A stretch of DNA of 53,733 nt from assembly GCA_016285645.1 (NCBI GenBank), contig JAEERC010000060.1:1-53733 (forward strand), in the 5' to 3' direction. The position numbers were made by a program, and so were the translations under genes. Within the stretch, counting starts at the first letter, position 1. Each line of letters opens with the position of its first letter. Shown here piece by piece: positions 1-8,413 of the stretch. The DNA comes from Clostridiaceae bacterium (GTDB taxonomy: Bacteria > Bacillota > Clostridia > Oscillospirales > Acutalibacteraceae). The notes under the pieces are model-generated. The model was not told where the DNA came from and ran no database searches. It saw nothing but the letters and a program-made list of their open reading frames with translations.

Positions 1-1920
<1,920 letters not shown>

Positions 1921-1944
1921 TAAACAGCATCTGCTGTAAAACAT

Positions 1945-1980
1945 CCCCCGACTGTTCAGGCAGTCGGGGGATTTGTTATT
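1945..1980 (+). terminator. Rho-independent terminator of ppdK
   Basis: A perfect 10-bp stem (CCCCCGACTG at 1945-1954 with CAGTCGGGGG at 1961-1970) closes a 6-nt loop and is followed by a T-rich run. It lies 25 bases past the ppdK stop. Confidence 0.9.
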
Positions 1981-2086
1981 AATAATAATACCAGTTAATT
2001 TGGGAAACCCACATTGCAATTATTAATAAAAAGTGATATAATAAATATATAGATATTTATTGGAGAAACAAAGTTAGAGAATCATT

Positions 2087-2659
2087 ATGGAGTATTATAA
2101 TAGGTATGATAAAAATGTGCTAGAGCCATTTGCATTAAAAACAACTGGATTATCTTTCAACAAAAAATATTTAGATTATTATCATCCCTGTGATACAGAT
2201 AATTATGATTATATATCACCGGATGGTAGTAGCGCTTTAGAAATAACAAGTGTAATTCCTAAAAATGCCATTGAAGCATATAAATACGAAAAAGCATATA
2301 TAAAAGGAAAGAATAATCTAAAAAAAGATAGAATAAAAGATAGTTATTTTAATATAAACGGAGAACTTGTTTCAAATCGAGGTGGATCAATCAAAGAGAT
2401 TAAATTGAATCTAAAAAAAGCGATTGATGAAAAGGCGGAAAAAACTAAAAGAAGATTGACGGAAGTTCCTCTTTCGGTTGACTTGTGTATCTGTGTGATG
2501 GACGGTGGCCTGCTCGATTTATACAGTTTTTCTTTAGCTTTTGATGATTTATCAAAATATCCATTTGATAATATATTTTTTATTACATCATTGCATTTTA
2601 TAAGTTACAATAAAACAAATGGCTTTGTGCAACACACTAGGATCATATGCAAAAACTGA
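2087..2659 (+). CDS. Hypothetical protein, AT-rich, unknown family
   Basis: A 190-residue predicted soluble protein with no signal peptide or membrane segment. I do not recognise the family. Its base composition and its Lys/Asn/Ile/Tyr-rich coding are strikingly AT-rich compared with ppdK, as for the next gene, which suggests acquisition by transfer. The stretch DGSSALEITSV followed by a Lys/Tyr-rich helix faintly resembles the D...E-x-K core strand of PD-(D/E)XK nucleases, but the expected Lys is Thr, so this is only a thought. The centre is rich in charged helix (about residues 60-120). The start ATG has only a weak AGAGA ribosome site; GGAG at 2062 is too far upstream. It is followed after 58 bases by the BspA-like gene on the same strand. 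Confidence 0.7.
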   Translation: MEYYNRYDKNVLEPFALKTTGLSFNKKYLDYYHPCDTDNYDYISPDGSSALEITSVIPKNAIEAYKYEKAYIKGKNNLKKDRIKDSYFNINGELVSNRGGSIKEIKLNLKKAIDEKAEKTKRRLTEVPLSVDLCICVMDGGLLDLYSFSLAFDDLSKYPFDNIFFITSLHFISYNKTNGFVQHTRIICKN

Positions 2660-2717
2660 TACAAATGCTTTATAATGTTTTTGTCGGAACTATTATTCTT
2701 TATGGAGGGAATACAAT

Positions 2718-5522
2718 ATGATAATTGGCAAGAAAGCAATGTCGATAGTATTAAGTTTGATTTTATTATTTAGCACTTTTGCAGTTGGTATTAACGGTTC
2801 AAATGCTTTTTTAAAAGTCATAAGTGTAAAAGCTTTTGCTGAAGATGCGCCAACAAGTGGAACATGCGGTACAAATCTTACTTGGAACTATGATTTGGAT
2901 ACAAATACATTAACAATTAGCGGAACAGGTAATATGCGCGACTATAATTCTGAAGATTATAATGGTTATAATGTTACCACTGCTCCGTGGAAACCATACT
3001 ACAGAGTAATGGAAACCGTTATAATAGAAGAGGGTGTAAAAAATATAGGCAAATATGCTTTCTGGGGATGTAACGCACTTATAAAAGCAATTGTTCCGGA
3101 CAGCGTAACAAGTATAGGAGCGCTTGCATTAAATTATTGCGATTATGTATTTCTTGGTGACAATATAAACAGTATAGGCACAGGTGCTATTAAAGGTTTG
3201 AATAACTATTGCAATGAAAACACTACAACCAGTAAGTATTTATTAAATAATGGCTTTGGACTGATTCTAAATAATGAACCCGATTTTATAGTCAGGGGGT
3301 ATTCTGATTATACAGGTCAACAGGTAGAGATAATAAGATATATAGGAACAGGATCATCTGCAAGCATAATGGCATCCGTTGATGGTCTCCCCGTCACGAG
3401 TATAGGTAATAATGCTTTTTTATTTAGTTATAGTAAAGATCTTACGCATATAGCTTTACCTAACAGTATTACTAAAATAGATTATGGTGCATTTTACGGT
3501 TGCACTAAATTAAATAGTATTGTTATCCCTGAAAGTGTTACAAGCATAGGTGAAAGTGCTTTCTCATCTTATACAAATGCTATTTTCAAAGCAGATTCTT
3601 TGGCTGCAGAGAACTACACGGGTCTTTTTGTTAGTCCGAGCAGTCCCGATTTCAAAATAAAGGTGATAAATGATGGCGAAAGAAGTATTGAAATAATAAA
3701 TTATATAGGATCTAATAGTTTTGTAAGTATTCCTTCTTATATTGATGGAGTTGCTGTTAAAGAAATAAGTGGCGATGCATTTAAAAGTAACAAGATACTC
3801 AAAAATTTAGTTATTCCAGACAGCATTATAAGTATAGAAGATTATGCATTTGCCTATTGTTCAGAATTAACAGATGTAACCATAGGTGATAATGTCGCAT
3901 CTATTGGGAATTATGCATTCTACGGTTGCAAAAAGCTTATTAGTTTAGTCATCCCAAATAGTATTATAAGTGTCGGTAACAAAGCTTTTTCAGCTGAAAC
4001 AAATGTAATTTTTTATGCAGATTCCGTTATTGCAGATAGCTATACCGACTCATTCGTTAGCCCAAGCAATTTAAATTTCAAAATTAAAACAATAGATGAT
4101 AACGGTGAAAAGAACATCGTAATTGTAAAATATATAGGCACAGACAGTTCTGTAAGTATACCCTCTTTTATTGATGGAATTCTTGTTAAAGAGATTAGTG
4201 TTGATGCATTTCAAGATGATACGATTCTTTTATTAAATGCGGATTCCGTGATTGCAGAAAACTATAATGGCGCTTTTGTCAGCCCAACCAATCCAGATTT
4301 CAAAATAAAGGTAATTAATAATGCTAATAAAAGCATTGAAATAGTTCGTTATATAGGAACGAAAAATTCTGTGATTGTTCCATCTTCCATTGATGGCATT
4401 CCAGTTGAAATTATAGGAGATTATGCATTCTATGGTTATATCGAACTCATTACAGATGTAACTTTACCGGAAAGTATAACGAAAATAGGTTCACAGTCTT
4501 TCAAGTATTGCTCAAATCTTAAAAATATAATTATTCCTGAAAGTGTTACAAGCATAGGCGAAGATGCTTTTTCGCCCAATACAAATGCTGTTTTCAGAGC
4601 AGATTCTTTAGCTGCAGAAAACTATTCAGGACTTTTTGTTAGCCCGAGCAATCCCAATTTTAAAATAAAGGTAATAAATGATGGCGAAAAAAGTGTTGAA
4701 TTATTCAAGTATTTAGGCTCGGATGACACTGTAATAATTCCTTCTTCAATTGACGGTATCTCAGTCAAAAAACTAGGTTATCAAACTTTTTATTATCATA
4801 GAAATCTTAATAATTTAATAATATTAGATGGTTTATCACAAATAGATAATAACGCTTTTTCAAATAACACCAGTTTACATGATGTTTATTTCTATGGTGA
4901 CAGGAGTGACAGAGAAAAAATATCAATCGGCAATAATAACACATATTTATTTAACAGTTCATGGCATTATAATGTTACAGATCCTAATGGGCATTATGGG
5001 ACAGAGTGGATTAGCGATGAAACAAGCCACTGGAACACCTGCAAGTGTGGAGAAAAAAGAAATATTGCCAATCACTCCTTTGATGAAGGTAAAATTACAA
5101 AAATAGCAACAATTGAAGAAACGGGAACATATACTTTTGTCTGCACTATATGTGGATATAAAAGAAATGTTGAAATTCCAAAGCGTGAAATATATGAATT
5201 TGATGAAGAAGATATTATTAAGGGAAATAGTGCGGGTAATAGAAAGACTTATGATTATGGATCTTCTGTAACTTTTTCTGCAAATATTCCCAATGGTGGC
5301 AGTGTACAGTGGTATGTCAATGGAGAAAAAGCTGGTAATGCTGAAACATTGACCGTTAAGAATACTACAAGCAGCTATTTGGTTCAGATTGTAGCAATGG
5401 ATAAAGATGGAAACCAAACTATGGATGAAGAATATGTTACTATCAAGAACGGATTCTTTGATAAACTTATTTGGTTCTTTAAACATTTATTTAATCCCGA
5501 AGCTTATAATATAAAGCAATAA
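2718..5522 (+). CDS. BspA-like leucine-rich-repeat surface protein
   Basis: A 934-residue secreted protein. The N-terminus is a signal peptide (basic MIIGKK, then a hydrophobic stretch; a cleavage site near FAED is plausible). The next part, GTCGTNLTWNYDLDTNTLTI, is the usual lead-in of BspA-family proteins. Most of the chain consists of LRR_5/BspA-type repeats (VTSIGESAF, IPDSIISIEDYAF). These are interleaved with about five copies of a ~65-residue unit containing FKIKVINDGE...YIGT...IPSSIDGI. Near the C-terminus come two CxC/CxxC pairs (CKCGEK, CTICGY), an Ig-like segment and a terminal GFFDKLIWFFKHLF tail that matches the protein at 8414-11752. BspA-like proteins are surface or adhesion proteins; the ligand here is unknown. 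The ribosome site is GGAGG just upstream of ATG 2718. The gene is strongly AT-rich. Confidence 0.85.
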   Translation: MIIGKKAMSIVLSLILLFSTFAVGINGSNAFLKVISVKAFAEDAPTSGTCGTNLTWNYDLDTNTLTISGTGNMRDYNSEDYNGYNVTTAPWKPYYRVMETVIIEEGVKNIGKYAFWGCNALIKAIVPDSVTSIGALALNYCDYVFLGDNINSIGTGAIKGLNNYCNENTTTSKYLLNNGFGLILNNEPDFIVRGYSDYTGQQVEIIRYIGTGSSASIMASVDGLPVTSIGNNAFLFSYSKDLTHIALPNSITKIDYGAFYGCTKLNSIVIPESVTSIGESAFSSYTNAIFKADSLAAENYTGLFVSPSSPDFKIKVINDGERSIEIINYIGSNSFVSIPSYIDGVAVKEISGDAFKSNKILKNLVIPDSIISIEDYAFAYCSELTDVTIGDNVASIGNYAFYGCKKLISLVIPNSIISVGNKAFSAETNVIFYADSVIADSYTDSFVSPSNLNFKIKTIDDNGEKNIVIVKYIGTDSSVSIPSFIDGILVKEISVDAFQDDTILLLNADSVIAENYNGAFVSPTNPDFKIKVINNANKSIEIVRYIGTKNSVIVPSSIDGIPVEIIGDYAFYGYIELITDVTLPESITKIGSQSFKYCSNLKNIIIPESVTSIGEDAFSPNTNAVFRADSLAAENYSGLFVSPSNPNFKIKVINDGEKSVELFKYLGSDDTVIIPSSIDGISVKKLGYQTFYYHRNLNNLIILDGLSQIDNNAFSNNTSLHDVYFYGDRSDREKISIGNNNTYLFNSSWHYNVTDPNGHYGTEWISDETSHWNTCKCGEKRNIANHSFDEGKITKIATIEETGTYTFVCTICGYKRNVEIPKREIYEFDEEDIIKGNSAGNRKTYDYGSSVTFSANIPNGGSVQWYVNGEKAGNAETLTVKNTTSSYLVQIVAMDKDGNQTMDEEYVTIKNGFFDKLIWFFKHLFNPEAYNIKQ

Positions 5523-5552
5523 AAAAGCAAGCAAAGATTGCATCTAAAAACA

Positions 5553-5590
5553 ACACCCCAATCCCGTATGAGATTGGGGTGTATGTTTCT
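5553..5590. terminator. Bidirectional terminator between convergent genes
   Basis: An 11-bp stem (ACACCCCAATC 5553-5563 with GATTGGGGTGT 5572-5582). On the minus strand it is followed by a TTGTTTTT run, so it best serves the fic gene; it can also end the BspA-like transcript. Confidence 0.75.
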
Positions 5591-5614
5591 GCAAAAAATG
5601 ATAATAAACAATAA

Positions 5615-6226
5615 TTATTTGTCGATTGTTTTCTTTGATACCTCGACAAGAATCGGAATAAGAGCCCGGTAATCATCTACCGAAAGAACAGAAGCTTCCA
5701 GAATATCATTATGGTTTGCCAGGCTCCAGTCAATCATATATCCGTTATGCAAAGCCAGAACACGGATGAATTCACGGATTGCCCTGCCGTTTCCTTCTCT
5801 GAAAGGATGAGTGAAATTCAGTTCAGCCATTACTCGGGCAAGCGCGTCAAAGAATTCTTTATCTTTGAAATCGGTTAACCGATGGCAGGATTTTATATAG
5901 TCAAAAGCTTTTTTAAGCTCCTTATCTATTACAGCGGGAGGATAAAAAGTTGTGTTGCCTTTTGATATCTGTTCAAGTCTGGTGTGCCCGGCAAAAGAAT
6001 AAATGTCACCGAACAAATATCGATGTATTGAATAAAGGTGGTTTTTTGTAAATCTGCCTTTAATCGGGTTTATCAGCAGAGAATACTGCTTGACGGAAAC
6101 TATCTCATTTTCAGCAGCTTTCAAGGTTGATTCGTCTTTTATTCCGAGTTTGTTTCTCAGAATTTTGGTGCCGCGATAACAGTAAACGGATTCAACCGTA
6201 GTATAGACATCATATTTTCCAAACAT
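5615..6226 (-). CDS. fic: Fic-family toxin (AMPylator)
   Basis: A 203-residue Fic-domain protein. The canonical catalytic motif HPFREGNGR begins at His140; His acts as base, and Glu plus the Gly-Asn-Gly-Arg loop hold Mg-ATP. Upstream, residues 76-100 (YSFAGHTR...GNTTFYPP) match the usual beta-hairpin flap region that positions the target. Family members transfer AMP (sometimes other phosphoryl groups) to proteins; bacterial stand-alone members often poison topoisomerases or gyrase. The chain has no built-in N- or C-terminal inhibitory helix motif. The inhibitory motif is instead carried by the 58-residue gene ending 3 bases upstream, making this a class I Fic module. Ribosome site AAAGGTG lies before ATG 6226. 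The actual target cannot be told from sequence. Confidence 0.9.
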   Translation of the reverse strand: MFGKYDVYTTVESVYCYRGTKILRNKLGIKDESTLKAAENEIVSVKQYSLLINPIKGRFTKNHLYSIHRYLFGDIYSFAGHTRLEQISKGNTTFYPPAVIDKELKKAFDYIKSCHRLTDFKDKEFFDALARVMAELNFTHPFREGNGRAIREFIRVLALHNGYMIDWSLANHNDILEASVLSVDDYRALIPILVEVSKKTIDK

Positions 6227-6229
6227 AGG

Positions 6230-6406
6230 TTACGCACCTTTCCGGCTGTATTTTGATACAATATCCCGGACTATTTGCTCAGTGCTTGCTTTTCCTTCCG
6301 CCAGCAAAGCTATGTTCTTTTTTGCGTCATCGGTCAGAGTGATTCCCTCAACCCTGAATGAGCCCTCAAGAATTCTCATATTCAATTCGTGTTCTTTAGG
6401 CGACAT
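6230..6406 (-). CDS. Fic antitoxin (VbhA-like, S-x-x-x-E-G motif)
   Basis: A 58-residue protein encoded immediately upstream of fic (3-base gap, same strand). It contains SFRVEG at residues 16-21, an exact fit to the [S/T]xxxE[G/N] inhibitory motif of Fic antitoxins, whose Glu blocks productive ATP binding in the toxin. The C-terminal half (TEQIVRDIVSKYSRKG) has the look of the usual antitoxin tail. I chose ATG 6406 because GGAGTGA lies 5 bases upstream; a GTG at 6415 would add three residues but sits inside that ribosome site. Together with fic it should form a type II toxin-antitoxin pair. Family assignment rests on the motif and the gene arrangement. Confidence 0.85.
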   Translation of the reverse strand: MSPKEHELNMRILEGSFRVEGITLTDDAKKNIALLAEGKASTEQIVRDIVSKYSRKGA

Positions 6407-6502
6407 AACAATCACTCCGTTTATTTTATAAACATATTATAATACAAACAGCAGTTAATATCAATAGCGATATGATGCTATCTGAAACCGCGTTTATTAA
6501 TA

Positions 6503-6537
6503 AAACTCCCCGATTGACTGATTCAACCGGGGAGTTT
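6503..6537 (-). terminator. Terminator of the symporter gene
   Basis: A 10-bp stem (AAACTCCCCG 6503-6512 with CGGGGAGTTT 6528-6537) directly after the stop of the minus-strand symporter gene. On that strand it is followed by an AT-rich stretch (TTTATTAATAAA). Confidence 0.8.
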
Positions 6538-6543
6538 CCGCTT

Positions 6544-8064
6544 TCAGTTTTCTTCCTCCGGATTCTGATATTCGGGGAATTCGGAGAGGAGGGGTTCGAT
6601 GTCTTTCTTCTTGAGAATTCTGTTTACATAGTTGTTCGTTATTTTAACAACCGTCGGGGCGAGAATAACAACGCCTATGAGGTTGGGAATCATCATAAGA
6701 CCGTTGAACGTGTCCGATATATCCCAGGCGAGCGAGGATGTAAGCACCGCGCCGAAGAAGATTGTGATAATGTGAAGCACCTTGAAAACGGTTGTGCTCT
6801 TTGTGCCGAAAAGGTATTCCCACGCCTTCGCTCCGTAATGCGACCAGCCGAGAACGGTTGTGAACGCGAACAGGAACATTGCGACGGCAACGAATTTTCC
6901 GCCGATATTGCCGAAAGAGAACACGCTGTTGAAGGCGTCGGCAACAAGGGTAGCGTCGGATCTGCCCTCCGCAATCGCGCCCGCGCCGAGGTCGTAAACG
7001 CCCGAGGTCAGCACCACGAGCGCCGTCATTGTGCAAACAATCATTGTGTCGGCAAAAACCTCGAAAATGCCCCACATGCCCTGAACAACGGGCTCGCGCA
7101 CGGTTGTGTTGGAGTGAACCATAACCGAGGAGCCGAGGCCCGCCTCGTTTGAGAAAACGCCGCGCTTGAAGCCCTGAGTTATAACCGTGCCTATGAGATA
7201 GCCGATTGTTCCGCCTGCCGCCGCCTTCGGCCTGAACGCGGTTACGAATATTTCGCGGAAGGCGGGTATTATGTTGCGGAAGTGGAGCGCTATAATGATA
7301 ATCGAGCCGATTATAAACGCCACAATCATAAACGGAACAACGCGCTCCGCGAAAGAGGCGATGCGCTTGAGACCGCCGAGGATTATGAGCGAGGCGAGAA
7401 TCATAATGATTACGCCGAGAAGAACGGGATAGAGCGACACGCCCTCAAAAACCTGAATGCTTTCAAGCTTCGCAACGGGGAAGGCGCTTTCAAGGTTCAA
7501 TACAATTTTGTTTACCTGACCCATACTGCCTATGCCGAAGGAGGCGAGAATGGCGAAAACCGAAAACAGCACCGCGAGCGCCTTGCCGAAGGGCTTGAGT
7601 CCTTTCTTCTTGCCTACGCCGTCAGCGAGGTAGTACATCGCGCCGCCCGACCATTCGCCTCTCATATTCCTGCGGCGGAAATAGATGCCGAGCACATTCT
7701 CGGAATAGTTGGTCATCATACCGAAAAACGCCGCTACCCACATCCAGAACACCGCGCCGGGTCCGCCTATGCAGATTGCCGCCGCAACGCCCGCGATGTT
7801 GCCCGTGCCGACTGTGGCTGCGAGGGCTGTGCACACCGCCTGAAACGGCGAAATGGCGCGCTTGCCGTCGGAATGAGTATCCTTCGCGAACAGCTTGCCT
7901 ATGGTCTGGTTCCACCAGTGGGCGAGGTGAGATACCTGGAAAAAGCGGGTAAGCACCGTCATAAGCACGCCCGTGCCTATAAGCAGCACAAGACCGAACG
8001 CGCCCCAGATAAAGCCGTTGACCACGTCATTACACTGCGTAATCTTTTCAAGTAATCCGTTCAA
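6544..8064 (-). CDS. Alanine/glycine:cation symporter family protein (AGCS)
   Basis: A 506-residue multi-spanning membrane protein that imports small neutral amino acids (alanine or glycine) with Na+ or H+. Family signatures visible: GTGNIAGVAAAICIGGPGAVFWMW, GGAMYYLADG, FSNEAGLGSS and roughly 10-11 hydrophobic segments. The start is taken as TTG 8064, because GGGAGG lies 8 bases upstream (8073-8078). An upstream in-frame ATG at 8130 would place the start inside the riboswitch terminator and is rejected. The 5' leader carries a tandem glycine riboswitch, so glycine is the likely effector and perhaps the substrate. Length is normal for the family (about 450-510). Confidence 0.93.
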   Translation of the reverse strand: MNGLLEKITQCNDVVNGFIWGAFGLVLLIGTGVLMTVLTRFFQVSHLAHWWNQTIGKLFAKDTHSDGKRAISPFQAVCTALAATVGTGNIAGVAAAICIGGPGAVFWMWVAAFFGMMTNYSENVLGIYFRRRNMRGEWSGGAMYYLADGVGKKKGLKPFGKALAVLFSVFAILASFGIGSMGQVNKIVLNLESAFPVAKLESIQVFEGVSLYPVLLGVIIMILASLIILGGLKRIASFAERVVPFMIVAFIIGSIIIIALHFRNIIPAFREIFVTAFRPKAAAGGTIGYLIGTVITQGFKRGVFSNEAGLGSSVMVHSNTTVREPVVQGMWGIFEVFADTMIVCTMTALVVLTSGVYDLGAGAIAEGRSDATLVADAFNSVFSFGNIGGKFVAVAMFLFAFTTVLGWSHYGAKAWEYLFGTKSTTVFKVLHIITIFFGAVLTSSLAWDISDTFNGLMMIPNLIGVVILAPTVVKITNNYVNRILKKKDIEPLLSEFPEYQNPEEEN

Positions 8065-8078
8065 TTTGAAAACCTCCC

Positions 8079-8115
8079 TGAAAAAAAGAGATGACGGGCT
8101 TTCTGACCCGTCATC
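8079..8115 (-). terminator. Riboswitch expression-platform terminator
   Basis: A 9-bp stem (8090-8098 with 8107-8115, GATGACGGG/CCCGTCATC) followed on the minus strand by CTCTTTTTTT. It sits between the glycine aptamers and the ribosome site of the symporter, exactly where a transcription-attenuation platform would be. Confidence 0.85.
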
Positions 8116-8139
8116 TTTTAAGCAAAACAAGACATACCT

Positions 8140-8332
8140 CTTCCGCCAGGGGAAGAGTGTGACTTTGTCCTTTTGCCTGAGAGATTAGCGTCAATCGCCT
8201 TGCCCCTTCGGCACTCAATCAAATGAGCTTCTCCAAAGTTTTATCGGCTTACAGTCTTCATCCCGCGGGGGACACCTGAGAGTTTTCTTCCTTCGGTCGC
8301 GCAGTGCGCATCTCCTGCAAGCGTCATCTAAA
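8140..8332 (-). promoter_or_regulatory. Tandem glycine riboswitch
   Basis: Reading the minus strand, aptamer 1 (about 8330-8262) holds GGAGA, GACCGAAGG and ACTCTCAGGT. Aptamer 2 (about 8245-8160) holds TTTGGAGAAGCTC, GCCGAAGGGGCAAGG, ATCTCTCAGGCAAAAGGAC. These are the conserved blocks of the gcvT-class glycine riboswitch in its two-aptamer form, joined by a short linker and followed by a terminator. Glycine riboswitches are known upstream of both glycine-cleavage genes and AGCS symporters. Whether glycine turns this copy on or off cannot be read directly. Confidence 0.93.
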
Positions 8333-8413
8333 AATCATCTTCAGTTTTAAAATACTGCAACATTATATCATATTTTATCGCAAAATCAATAATAATATGT
8401 ATTTTATTTTTAT

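Noticed and set aside
3000-5000. CRISPR-like spacing of repeats
   Set aside because: The repeats are in frame within an LRR protein and vary by codon; they are protein repeats, not a CRISPR array. No array was seen anywhere else.
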